Assembly (NCBI RefSeq): GCF_024623325.1
Contig: NZ_JANJZD010000002.1
Span: forward strand, 186,001-250,000
Reading direction: 5' to 3'
Source: Acetatifactor muris
Lineage (GTDB): Bacteria > Bacillota > Clostridia > Lachnospirales > Lachnospiraceae
Length of the DNA: 64,000 nucleotides
Part shown: positions 1 through 8,618 of the stretch, piece by piece
Position numbering within the stretch: the stretch's first letter is position 1
Layout: each line of letters begins with the position of its first letter
The notes under the pieces: generated by a model
What the model was told of the DNA's origin: nothing
Database searches by the model: none
What the model saw: only the letters and a program-made list of their open reading frames with translations
Translations under genes and position numbers: made by a program

Positions 1-2
1 TG

Positions 3-551
3 AATTCCTTTGTCAATACACCCGTGAGAAATCTGTCTCTGGGTCAGCGAATTCGCTGTGAAATTGTGGCTTCCCTGATTCACAGGCCCCGCATCCTGTT
101 CCTGGATGAACCCACCATTGGTCTGGACCCCGTGGTGAAGGAGAATATCCGCTCTCTGATCAGACAGATGAATAAGGAACTCCACACCACCATCTTTCTG
201 ACCAGTCATGATATAGGGGACATTGAGAAGCTCTGCAAACGAATTATCATTGTCAACAACGGACAGATTGTGCTGGACAATTCCATGTCCCATTTGAAAT
301 ATCACTACCTCAACAGGAAAATCCTGGAGGTTAAGCAGCAGGAAGAGACAGCGCCGCCGACTGCAGAAGGAATCACCGTATTAAAGCAGAAAGGCAGTCA
401 CATAAAGCTGGAAGTGGATACCGGTGTCCTGCGAATCAACGACGCTCTGCGCCTCATCAATGCAGAACATGTGGAGGACATCACCATTTCCAACATCCCG
501 CTGGAAAGTATTATCACAGAAATCTATAAAACCGCAGATGCCGGTATCTGA
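3..551 (+). CDS. ABC transporter ATP-binding protein, 5' truncated by window edge
   Basis: C-terminal part of an ABC-2 type export ATPase; the reading frame is open to the left edge, so the start and Walker A lie outside the window. The signature motif reads LSLGQR (a common form in this subfamily), followed by Walker B FLDEPTIGLD and the switch histidine in TSHD. A C-terminal extension of about 85 residues follows the ATPase core, as in the NatA/daunorubicin-type family. The GTG at 24 falls inside the conserved stretch before the signature and is not the start. The next two genes encode paired permeases, so this ATPase should power that exporter. The substrate is unknown. Confidence 0.9.
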   Translation, partial: NSFVNTPVRNLSLGQRIRCEIVASLIHRPRILFLDEPTIGLDPVVKENIRSLIRQMNKELHTTIFLTSHDIGDIEKLCKRIIIVNNGQIVLDNSMSHLKYHYLNRKILEVKQQEETAPPTAEGITVLKQKGSHIKLEVDTGVLRINDALRLINAEHVEDITISNIPLESIITEIYKTADAGI

Positions 552-635
552 TGTCGTATATGCATCTGCACAGCGCAAATAAGCATGCATTCAACATGCA
601 AAAAGCAAACGGGAAAGGAGATCTGACTCAGTATC

Positions 636-1427
636 ATGAAAAAATACGCCGTCATTTATCGTTCGGTGCTGATGGAGAACCTGCAGTATGCTGTGAATAT
701 TGCCTTTGGGTTTATCAGTTACTTCATTTTTATATTTGTCTTTATCTGTCTGTGGAACTATATGTATGCCTCCCCCGGGGAGCTGATTGCCGGTTATACA
801 AAGGAGCAGATGATCTGGTATGTGATGATTACGGAAGGCATGTGGTTCGGCACCCGCTCCGCCACAGTGACAAGGCAGGCGGCAACGGATATTCGAAACG
901 GTAATATTGCCTATCTGATGAATAAACCTTACCACTACACCCTTTATGTGCTGACAAAGTACACTGCCGAGTGGGGAATCCGGCTGCCCATGTATGCCGC
1001 ACTGTCCATTTCCATGGGACTGACCATGGTAGGGCGACTGCCCGGCTTCCGGCCGATTTCCCTTCTGGCCACCGTGCCTGTCATTTTGCTGGGAATCACC
1101 ATCAACGCAGTCTTCAAGTTGAGCATCAGCCTGATTTCCTTCTGGATTGAGGATTCCAATCCCTTCCAGTGGCTCTATGACAAAATGCTGCTGGTGATAG
1201 GAACCATATTTCCTGTGGAAATATTCCCCGCCGCGTTGCAGCCTTTCTTCAAGCTCACGCCGATTTATACAGTCTGTTACGGACCGGCAAAGCTGGTGGT
1301 AGATTTCAGCTGGGAAAAATTCCTGGAAATTGTGGCGGCGCAGATGATTTACCTTGCAATCGGCTGCGGACTTATGTTCTTCCTCTATGGAAAGGGGGTT
1401 AAAAAACTTCATGTTAACGGCGGTTAA
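636..1427 (+). CDS. ABC-2 family permease (DUF990-type), first of pair
   Basis: A 263-residue hydrophobic protein with about six membrane segments and the N-terminal pattern typical of DUF990/ABC-2 permeases (short basic start, then YRSVLMENLQYAVNIAFGFISY). A GGAAAGGAG-like ribosome site precedes the ATG. It lies 84 bp after the ATPase and overlaps the next permease by 17 bp, so the three form one transport operon. The two permeases probably form a heterodimer in the membrane driven by the upstream ATPase. Family assignment is by sequence pattern; the cargo cannot be read from the sequence. Confidence 0.85.
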   Translation: MKKYAVIYRSVLMENLQYAVNIAFGFISYFIFIFVFICLWNYMYASPGELIAGYTKEQMIWYVMITEGMWFGTRSATVTRQAATDIRNGNIAYLMNKPYHYTLYVLTKYTAEWGIRLPMYAALSISMGLTMVGRLPGFRPISLLATVPVILLGITINAVFKLSISLISFWIEDSNPFQWLYDKMLLVIGTIFPVEIFPAALQPFFKLTPIYTVCYGPAKLVVDFSWEKFLEIVAAQMIYLAIGCGLMFFLYGKGVKKLHVNGG

Positions 1428-2205
1428 AAATCAATTACGGGTATGCGGGCTCTCTGTCAGATACAATATTATGCGGGAGATGCTCAACAGAGTGACCTTT
1501 CTGACAAATATTGGATTCATGATTCTGAATAACGCAACCTTTATCGTACAATGGATAATTTTGTTCCATCTGAAAGAAGATATCGGCGGCTATCACATGA
1601 GCGACGTCATGCTCCTGTGGGGCCTGGCCGCCAGCAGTTACGGCCTGTCACGGATTCTTTTTGCCAGGGCTTTCGCACTGCCGGGTCTGATTATCAACGG
1701 AAAGCTGGACGCCTATCTGGTACAGCCGAAAAATGTCCTCCTGAGCGTCATCACCTCCGCCACCAATACCTCGGCCATCGGTGATCTGATTTATGGCTAC
1801 CTGATTGTCTGCCTGTTTTGTTTCAGTGTCAGCAGGCTTCTCCTGTTTACTTTGTTTACCATAACAGGGACCGTGATTGTAACGGCCTTTGCCCTGCTGA
1901 TGGGAAGTCTCACCTTCTGGTTCGTGAGGGCGGATGCCTTTGGCGATAACATGATCAACTGCCTGATCAGCTTCTCCACCTATCCGGACGGAATCTTTCA
2001 AGGGACGGCAAGATTTCTGCTCTACAATATTATCCCGGTGGGCATGGCGATTTATCAGCCCATTCATATTATGATAGAATTTGACGTGAGAAGTCTGCTC
2101 ACCGTACTGGGGTATACCATCCTGCTGTCAGCAATAGCAATACTCGTATTCTACCGGGGACTGCGACGTTATTCTTCCAGTAATCTGATGGAGGTAAGGC
2201 AGTAA
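1411..2205 (+). CDS. ABC-2 family permease (DUF990-type), second of pair
   Basis: A 264-residue polytopic membrane protein. The frame is open further upstream, but the ATG at 1411 is preferred because AAAGGGGG stands just before it and the protein then starts like its family (basic N-terminus, VRYNIMREMLNRVTFLTNIGF). The 17-bp overlap with the preceding permease suggests translational coupling. A decayed pair of the same family lies at 16534-17330, so this genome carried at least two such exporters. The family is known mostly from uncharacterised export operons. Confidence 0.85.
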   Translation: MLTAVKNQLRVCGLSVRYNIMREMLNRVTFLTNIGFMILNNATFIVQWIILFHLKEDIGGYHMSDVMLLWGLAASSYGLSRILFARAFALPGLIINGKLDAYLVQPKNVLLSVITSATNTSAIGDLIYGYLIVCLFCFSVSRLLLFTLFTITGTVIVTAFALLMGSLTFWFVRADAFGDNMINCLISFSTYPDGIFQGTARFLLYNIIPVGMAIYQPIHIMIEFDVRSLLTVLGYTILLSAIAILVFYRGLRRYSSSNLMEVRQ

Positions 2206-2239
2206 CCTCCTGCGGCCGACGGCACCACCAAGCTTTTTC

Positions 2240-2268
2240 TTGACCGGAAATTGCGTTTCTTCTATAAT
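2240..2268 (+). promoter_or_regulatory. Promoter of the LytTR regulator gene
   Basis: A TTGACC -35 box at 2240-2245 and a TATAAT -10 box at 2263-2268 are separated by exactly 17 bp. The transcript would start near 2275 and run into the LytTR gene, whose ATG at 2326 follows an AAAAGGAG ribosome site. The two-component genes can therefore be transcribed separately from the exporter upstream. Confidence 0.7.
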
Positions 2269-2325
2269 AAATAACAGCTGTTCAGCCTTTGGCTTTTTGC
2301 CTGTAGGAAAAGGAGACTATTCATA

Positions 2326-3036
2326 ATGTATATTTCAATCTGTGACGATGAGCCGCAGGAAACAGAATATCTCTCCACTCTGGTGTCGGAATGGGGCAGG
2401 CTATATGGATATCCCTGCGAAATAAAGACCTTTCCCTCCGCGGAAGCTTTCCTCTTCTCCTATGCGGAGAACCGCATCTGTGATATTCTCCTGCTGGATG
2501 TGGAAATGAGCGGAATTTCAGGTGTGGAGCTGGCCAAACGTATCCGGGAAGATAAGAGCCGGACCGAAATTATCTTCATCACCTCCCACACAGAATTTAT
2601 CGGCGAAGGATACGAAGTGGACGCTCTGCACTATCTGGTGAAACCTGTGGCCGGAGACCGGCTGATGCCGGTGCTCTCCAAAGCGGCCGGGCGGCTTTCG
2701 GTTGAACCGCCCTCTGTGGTCATCACCTGTGAACATGAGACAATCAAGCTGTACGAGGCGGATATTCTGTATGTAGAATCCTTTCTGCACTATATCTCCA
2801 TTCATACAGGGAAACGTGAATATCGAATCAAGGAAAATATCTCCTCCTTTGCCGCCAGGCTCAGTCCGGACTTTTTCCGCATTCACCGTTCCTACCTGGT
2901 CTCTCTGAAATACGTCACCAGGATTTCGCGCACTTTTGTTACCCTGGAAGACAGTTCCATGAAAGAAGCGATTGAGCTTCCACTGGCCAGGGGAAAGTAC
3001 GACGAAATCAACCGGGCTTTTATCAGCCGGAATTAA
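2326..3036 (+). CDS. LytTR-family response regulator
   Basis: A 236-residue AgrA-type regulator. The N-terminal receiver domain (about 1-120) shows the acidic pocket CDDE, the phospho-accepting Asp in DILLLDVEMSG and the conserved Lys in YLVKPV. The C-terminal LytTR DNA-binding domain (about 135-235) contains YVESFLHYISIHT and FFRIHRSYLVSL. It is followed by a GHKL kinase gene 77 bp downstream, its likely partner. Its position after an ABC-2 exporter suggests control of that exporter or of a secreted peptide, but this is inferred from position only. Confidence 0.92.
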   Translation: MYISICDDEPQETEYLSTLVSEWGRLYGYPCEIKTFPSAEAFLFSYAENRICDILLLDVEMSGISGVELAKRIREDKSRTEIIFITSHTEFIGEGYEVDALHYLVKPVAGDRLMPVLSKAAGRLSVEPPSVVITCEHETIKLYEADILYVESFLHYISIHTGKREYRIKENISSFAARLSPDFFRIHRSYLVSLKYVTRISRTFVTLEDSSMKEAIELPLARGKYDEINRAFISRN

Positions 3037-3113
3037 GCAGCAGCAAGCATTTCTGCAAGGAAAAGTATACAAACACGGATATATGCTCGCGAGTATAGAA
3101 TACAGGGCTGACT

Positions 3114-3764
3114 ATGAAAAAGAAAACCTATCTGAGACTTATAGAATATCAAACGGAACAATCCAGACAGCATCTGGGTGAAGTGCAGAGCATCTACAGA
3201 GAAATGCGGGGATATAAGCATGATTTTCATCATCATCTGCAGACTCTGAAAGGACAGCTGGAAGCCGGGAAAACCGAACGGGCGCTTGCCTATCTGGAAG
3301 AGCTGGACAATCAGCTGTTGAATGTGGATACTTTGCTGAAAACAGGGAATATCTCCCTGGACGCCATCCTGTCCGCGAAAATCGCACAGGCCAAAGCCGC
3401 ACAGATTGCAGTCACAGTAAAGGCAAATGTCCCGGACAGGCTCCTTCTCTCCGACCTGGAGCTCAGCATCATTACCGGCAACCTGCTGGACAATGCCATC
3501 GAGGCCTGCCTGGAAGCCAGCGGCGAACGCTTCATCCGTATCTTCATGGGTATGAAGGGCAAGATGCTTTACTTTTCCATGCTGAACTCCTCCGGCGCCA
3601 AAGTCCGTAAGGCCGGCAGTCTGTTCTCTTCTCGCAAAAAGGGCTTCCATGGATTCGGACTGCGCCGGGCGGAGGCCATTCTGGAAGAACACGGCGGCTG
3701 GTGCAAGTACAACAGCGAAGACGGCGCGTTTACCTCGGAATTCCTGGTGCCGGCTGTGAAATAA
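3114..3764 (+). CDS. GHKL-domain sensor kinase lacking membrane segments
   Basis: A 216-residue protein with an N-terminal helix, an H-box-like MRGYKHDFHHHLQTLKG (His near residue 38) and a GHKL ATPase domain with the N-box NLLDNAIEAC and a glycine-rich FHGFGLRRAEAIL. Most GHKL kinases of this group have six membrane helices; none is present here, so the protein appears cytosolic or is a shortened family form. No strong ribosome site was seen before ATG 3114. It sits beside the LytTR regulator and probably phosphorylates it. Confidence 0.85.
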   Translation: MKKKTYLRLIEYQTEQSRQHLGEVQSIYREMRGYKHDFHHHLQTLKGQLEAGKTERALAYLEELDNQLLNVDTLLKTGNISLDAILSAKIAQAKAAQIAVTVKANVPDRLLLSDLELSIITGNLLDNAIEACLEASGERFIRIFMGMKGKMLYFSMLNSSGAKVRKAGSLFSSRKKGFHGFGLRRAEAILEEHGGWCKYNSEDGAFTSEFLVPAVK

Positions 3765-3766
3765 TA

Positions 3767-4533
3767 TTATATATTTTTTAATATACACTTCTCAAAACGC
3801 ACAATCTGTTTCTCCCAGGTCTTCTCCGTCTGCATTCTCAGGAAATTCCGAAGCGGGTCCAGGTCCTGCACAGAATCCCATGCTTCCAGCGCAGTATAAT
3901 ACTCCAGACGATCTTCCTCATGAATGATAACAGGCGGGTGATTGTGCAGAATCAGAAAATAGTTCATGGCCAGCCGTCCTGCCCTTCCGTTTCCGTCGGC
4001 AAAAGGGTGAATATTCTCAAACTTTGCATGAAAATATGCCGCTGCGGTCAGCGCATCTGCCTCTTCTACATCCGCCAGCTCCGAAAGCAATTCTTCCATT
4101 TCCTCCGATACATCCTCCGGAGCCGCCCCGATTTCTTCTCTTCCGGTCACATAATCATGCCGCTTATACTCTCCCGGCCGCTCCCCCAGCTGCCATCTGC
4201 GCGTGTCATAGGTATTTTGCGTCAGGCATTTCTGGAATTTTTTATCAGATCTTCATCGAGAGCCCTTTTCTCTCCAAATGCTGTCAGCCACAGCTCATTA
4301 GCGTCTCTCGCATTCCGAATCTCAAATAGAGTCCGCAAATCTCCGGTATAAGAAGTCACTCCGTCATGCTCGAAGATCTCCCGGGTATCGTGATAGGTGA
4401 TATTTGCATTTTCCAGTTTCCCGGAATGATACGCATAAGCGATGCTGTGTCCATTTAAGGCTTCCGCCAGTTCCGCATCTGTGGTAATCTGTTTCCGTTG
4501 CCACAGGGCAATCGCTTTTTCATATTTTGTCAT
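3767..4533 (-). pseudogene. Fic/DOC-family AMP transferase, frameshifted
   Basis: Two minus-strand pieces join into one normal class II Fic protein of about 255 residues. The first (4533-4222) carries the N-terminal helix with SGKLEN, which fits the autoinhibitory [S/T]xxxE[G/N] motif. The second (4150-3767) carries the active site HPFADGNGRAGR. Adding one A to the six-base A tract near 4240 restores a continuous frame through DLIKKFQKCLTQNTYDTRRWQLGERPGEYKRHDYVTGRE. The rest is well conserved, so the break is recent, is a sequencing error in the homopolymer, or is a phase-variable switch. Fic proteins transfer AMP to target hydroxyls. Confidence 0.85.
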
Positions 4534-4748
4534 GCTGTGGTACTCCTCCGGATTTCTGTTCTCGGAAAATCATTCAATACCCTAATGAACATTTATTTTA
4601 ACATATAAAAGTAGATTTTGCTATATATCTACAGATATTTTACAATCTTCCGCAATTCATGTCCCGTCAGAAACAATTTGTGCCCGGATTGTCTTTTCCG
4701 GTTCATCTGCGGTAAAATAGGGATAAGATTTTTAAGGAGCTCAAACTC

Positions 4749-6626
4749 ATGACAGAAACAATTAAAACCCCCATGAAAAAAACGAAAAAACAGAAAATAA
4801 AACCCTACCGCTCCGCCCTGAGCAACGCTCTCTGGAGCTTTCACAGCATTTTAAAGGACTCCCCGCTTTTCTTCCTGCTGATGGTGCTGGAAATTCCCCT
4901 GAATATCTGTCTCTCCTATACGGAAATCTATCTGCCTTCCCTCGTGGTAGCGGAAGTTACAAATCGTGCAACCCTGACGCATGCGGCCGTTCAGGTGGGC
5001 ACAGTCATTCTGCTGATGCTGATTGCAGGTTCTCTGCACGCCTTTTTGGAAGAAATATCCCAGGCCTATCTGTCAAAATACCGCTTTAAAAGGCAGGTTG
5101 ATGTGGACAGGAAGTCTCTGAACTGCTTTTACCAGAGCTATGAGCAGAAGGAAATCCGGGATCTCAGCAAACGTGCCACCCGGGCGACGCAGATGTGGGA
5201 TATGGTCCAGCCGGTATCCGATGTGCCCAGACGCAGTCTGAAGCTGATAGAGAATGTGCTCAGCTATCTGCTCTTCGGCTCGGTGATCGCTTTCGTCTCC
5301 CCTTACCTCGTGCCCATTCTCACCATAGCACCTACGGTTAACTGGTTCTGCGCCCGGGCCTACCGCAACTGGGAATATGCCCACCGTAAGCATTGGACCG
5401 ACATTGACAACAGGCTATGGTATGTCCAGGACGAAACAGCCGATTTCGCGGCGGCAAAAGATATCCGTATCTATGGCATGGCCGGATGGTTCCGCCAGGT
5501 TTATAACGACCTGTCAAAAAGCCGCTCCGGCTGGGACAAAAAGCTGATACGAAGAAGCTTTCTCTCCCGGATTGCCGACCTGTTCGTCATTCTGCTGCGG
5601 GACGGCGCCGCCTATGCGCTGCTGATCAACATGACAATAAATGGAGAAATCACTGTAGATAAATTTCTTCTCTACTTTTCCGCCATCTCCATGTTCGCCT
5701 CCTTCATAGGCAACATCATGAACGAATGGAACGGTATCCGCTCTACCAGTCTGACGGTCTGCGATTATCATGAATACCTGGATCTGCCTGAGCAGGACGG
5801 AACCGGTGAGGCAGATGCGTCGGAACATATGCATACAGCTCCGGAAATCGTCTTCGATCATGTTTCCTTCCGTTATGATGGTGCCGAAGAAGATACCCTG
5901 CGGGATATCAGCTTTACCGTAAATCCCGGAGAAAAAGTCGCCCTGGTAGGCCTGAACGGCGCGGGAAAGACTACTTTGGTAAAGCTCCTGTGCGGGCTCT
6001 ATATTCCTGCCAAAGGAGATATCAGAATCAACGGCATCTCTTTCCGGAAATTCCGTCGCAGGGATTATTACCGCCTGTTCTCCCCTGTCTTCCAGGATGT
6101 GCAGACCGGATTCTTCTCCCTTGCGGAGACGGTCTCCGGGCAGATTGACAAGGATATGGATTTCCGCCGGGTGGAGCAATGTATGCGTCTGGCCGGACTG
6201 GGCGACACGCTGGATTCACTGTCCAAAGGAATTCACTCCCGATTGGACAAACAAATCTATTCCGACGGCATCGAACTGTCCGGCGGCGAGGTCCAGAAAC
6301 TGATGCTTGCCCGGGCGCTTTACAAGGATGCTCCCATTCTGGTACTGGACGAACCCACAGCTGCGCTGGATCCCCTCTCTGAGAACCGAATTTACCTGCA
6401 GTATCAGGATATGACCCGGTCGAAAACTTCCCTCTTCATCTCCCACAGACTGGCCTCCACTCAGTTCTGCGACAGAATCCTCTACCTGAAAGAAGGGCGG
6501 ATTGCCGAAGATGGAACTCACAATGAACTGCTGGCTCTGGGAGGGGAATATGCCCATTTATACGAAATGCAGAGCTGCTGGTACCAGGAGGAGTATACCC
6601 CTCCTGAAGGTGAGGCCATACGATAA
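4749..6626 (+). CDS. ABC exporter half-transporter (membrane plus ATPase domain), subunit 1
   Basis: A 625-residue fused exporter subunit. After a basic N-terminus it has about six membrane helices up to residue 335, then an ATPase domain with Walker A GLNGAGKTT, signature ELSGGEVQK, Walker B LVLDEPTAALD and H-loop SHR. AAGGAG stands before the ATG. A 147-bp gap separates it from a second half-transporter, and the two probably form a heterodimer. A lipid, peptide or drug cargo is possible; no maturation peptidase domain is present. Confidence 0.9.
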   Translation: MTETIKTPMKKTKKQKIKPYRSALSNALWSFHSILKDSPLFFLLMVLEIPLNICLSYTEIYLPSLVVAEVTNRATLTHAAVQVGTVILLMLIAGSLHAFLEEISQAYLSKYRFKRQVDVDRKSLNCFYQSYEQKEIRDLSKRATRATQMWDMVQPVSDVPRRSLKLIENVLSYLLFGSVIAFVSPYLVPILTIAPTVNWFCARAYRNWEYAHRKHWTDIDNRLWYVQDETADFAAAKDIRIYGMAGWFRQVYNDLSKSRSGWDKKLIRRSFLSRIADLFVILLRDGAAYALLINMTINGEITVDKFLLYFSAISMFASFIGNIMNEWNGIRSTSLTVCDYHEYLDLPEQDGTGEADASEHMHTAPEIVFDHVSFRYDGAEEDTLRDISFTVNPGEKVALVGLNGAGKTTLVKLLCGLYIPAKGDIRINGISFRKFRRRDYYRLFSPVFQDVQTGFFSLAETVSGQIDKDMDFRRVEQCMRLAGLGDTLDSLSKGIHSRLDKQIYSDGIELSGGEVQKLMLARALYKDAPILVLDEPTAALDPLSENRIYLQYQDMTRSKTSLFISHRLASTQFCDRILYLKEGRIAEDGTHNELLALGGEYAHLYEMQSCWYQEEYTPPEGEAIR

Positions 6627-6773
6627 TTTAAAATCAGTCCTGAAACGGAGAAACAGCATCTGCAGGGTCTTTACCTGATTGGAGAATTTTCAGACGCGCC
6701 TTCTACAGGACGAAGTGACTCCCTTACGTGGATACAATATTCCAGGAAGGAAATGAAACGAGGAGAAAATACC

Positions 6774-8588
6774 ATGAAATTTTCAGAACATATTCAAATA
6801 GCAAAAAGAGCCATAAAGCACCTGTTTACCTTAAGCAGGAGATACACAATCTGCCTTATCCTGCATTCTGTCCTGAAAAGCCTGCTGCCCTATGTGCCCA
6901 TTTATTTCTCGGCCCGGCTCATCGACGCCCTGTATGAAAGACAGCCTGTGGAGCGCCTGACGCTGTATATCCTGCTTACAGTGGGCCTTGTCTTTGTCTT
7001 AAGTCTTGCCAACGTCTATGTGTCTTCCAGACAGAGCATCCTGTCCAATGAACTGTACCGAAACGAAGAATGGATGTTCTCCGAAAAAGCCATGCAGATG
7101 GCCTATTCCTCCATAGAAGATCCGGAAGTAACGCTTTTGCGTGAGAGAATTGCCATGGAGGCCCAGACAGGCTATAACCTCTATCGAATTATTTCCTGTA
7201 CCGAAAACGGAATCTTTCATCTTACCAGGATTGTATTGTCCTGCTCAATGACGCTGCCGCTTTTTCTTTTAAAGGAGCTTTCCCTGTCCCTGAAGCTGGC
7301 CCTTGTGGGAGGCATCCTTCTCACTGTGGCCTGGGAAATGTTCTCCAATAGAAAAAGCGAAAAAACAATCAATGCCTTTTTTGAAGCAGGTGTCAAAATG
7401 AATGTATTAGGTGAAAAATATTATAACTATATGGAACATTACAGCAGCGGCAAAGATATCCGCCTGTATGACATGGCAGACAGCCTGCTGGACTTCAATG
7501 TGAATACAATGCATGAATACAATAAAGGCGTGATGAAACAGGAAACAAAAATAGCAGCGCTGAAGGCAGCAACCGTAATTTTAAGCCATATTCTTCGGTT
7601 CGGCATCTATCTCATGTTAATCCGCGCCGCACTTTCAGGCAGCATTACCGTCGGCTCCATCGCGCAGTATGTGTCCTGTATCATGTTGCTGTTGACTGCC
7701 AATTCCGGATTGATATCCGAGGTCCAGAAGGCTCTCCTGAACCACGGACATCTGAAACGCTATTTTTCCTATTTTGATATACCCAACCCCATGTACCAGG
7801 GCTCTCTCACCGTGGAAAAACGGGACGACAACGAGTACTTTGTGGAATTCCGGGATGTGTCTTTTTGCTATCCCAATACGGAAAACTATGCTCTCCGGCA
7901 TGTAAATCTAAAATTCAAAATCGGGGAAAAGCTGGCGGTAGTGGGCGTAAACGGCAGCGGCAAGACCACCTTCATCAAGCTGATGTGCCGCCTGTATGAC
8001 CCCACGGAAGGAGAAATCCTGCTCAACGGCGTCAATATCAAAAAGTACGATTATGACGAGTATATGTCCATTTTCTCCATCGTCTTCCAGGATTTTCGTC
8101 TCTTTGGCTTCCGTCTGGGAGAAAATGTGGCCGCCGGTCCTCAGTACGATACCGACAAGGCAGCCCGGTGTCTCCGGCAGGCTGGTTTCGGAGAGCGTCT
8201 CTCTGCCATGCCGGCCGGTGTGGACAGTTACCTTTATAAAAGTTTCGATGGGAACGGCGTAGAGATTTCCGGCGGGGAAAGCCAGAAAATTGCTCTGGCC
8301 AGAGCCCTTTATAAGAATGCCCCCTTCCTCATTCTGGATGAACCCACCTCCGCGCTGGACCCTGTCTCAGAGTACGAGGTTTACAGCAAATTCAACGAAA
8401 TCGCCGGAGACAAAACCGCCATCTACATCAGCCACCGTCTGGCCTCCTGCCGCTTCTGCGATAAAATTGCCGTATTCGACGGCGGGGAAATCATACAGAC
8501 CGGCAGCCATGATACGCTGATTGCTCAGGAAAACGGCAAATACCATGAGCTCTGGCAGGCCCAGGCCCAGTACTATGTCCGCAGGTAG
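6774..8588 (+). CDS. ABC exporter half-transporter, subunit 2
   Basis: About 604 residues with an N-terminal six-helix membrane domain and a C-terminal ATPase: Walker A GVNGSGKTT, signature EISGGESQK, Walker B LILDEPTSALD and H-loop SHR. An alternative in-frame ATG at 6753 also has a purine-rich site. The ATG at 6774 is preferred for its GAGGAG 8 bases upstream. It pairs with the preceding half-transporter. The ISGGE signature deviates slightly from LSGGQ but should remain functional. Confidence 0.9.
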   Translation: MKFSEHIQIAKRAIKHLFTLSRRYTICLILHSVLKSLLPYVPIYFSARLIDALYERQPVERLTLYILLTVGLVFVLSLANVYVSSRQSILSNELYRNEEWMFSEKAMQMAYSSIEDPEVTLLRERIAMEAQTGYNLYRIISCTENGIFHLTRIVLSCSMTLPLFLLKELSLSLKLALVGGILLTVAWEMFSNRKSEKTINAFFEAGVKMNVLGEKYYNYMEHYSSGKDIRLYDMADSLLDFNVNTMHEYNKGVMKQETKIAALKAATVILSHILRFGIYLMLIRAALSGSITVGSIAQYVSCIMLLLTANSGLISEVQKALLNHGHLKRYFSYFDIPNPMYQGSLTVEKRDDNEYFVEFRDVSFCYPNTENYALRHVNLKFKIGEKLAVVGVNGSGKTTFIKLMCRLYDPTEGEILLNGVNIKKYDYDEYMSIFSIVFQDFRLFGFRLGENVAAGPQYDTDKAARCLRQAGFGERLSAMPAGVDSYLYKSFDGNGVEISGGESQKIALARALYKNAPFLILDEPTSALDPVSEYEVYSKFNEIAGDKTAIYISHRLASCRFCDKIAVFDGGEIIQTGSHDTLIAQENGKYHELWQAQAQYYVRR

Positions 8589-8618
8589 CCTGCGTATCCA
8601 GGGCAATTGTGTCATCGT

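Noticed and set aside
591..1412. A 273-residue minus-strand open frame opposite the permease gene
   Set aside because: It is antisense to a clear membrane protein gene, has His/Gln-rich composition typical of a shadow frame, and lacks a ribosome site.
3033..3788. A 251-residue minus-strand frame opposite the GHKL kinase
   Set aside because: Shadow of the kinase codons; no family resemblance and no ribosome site.
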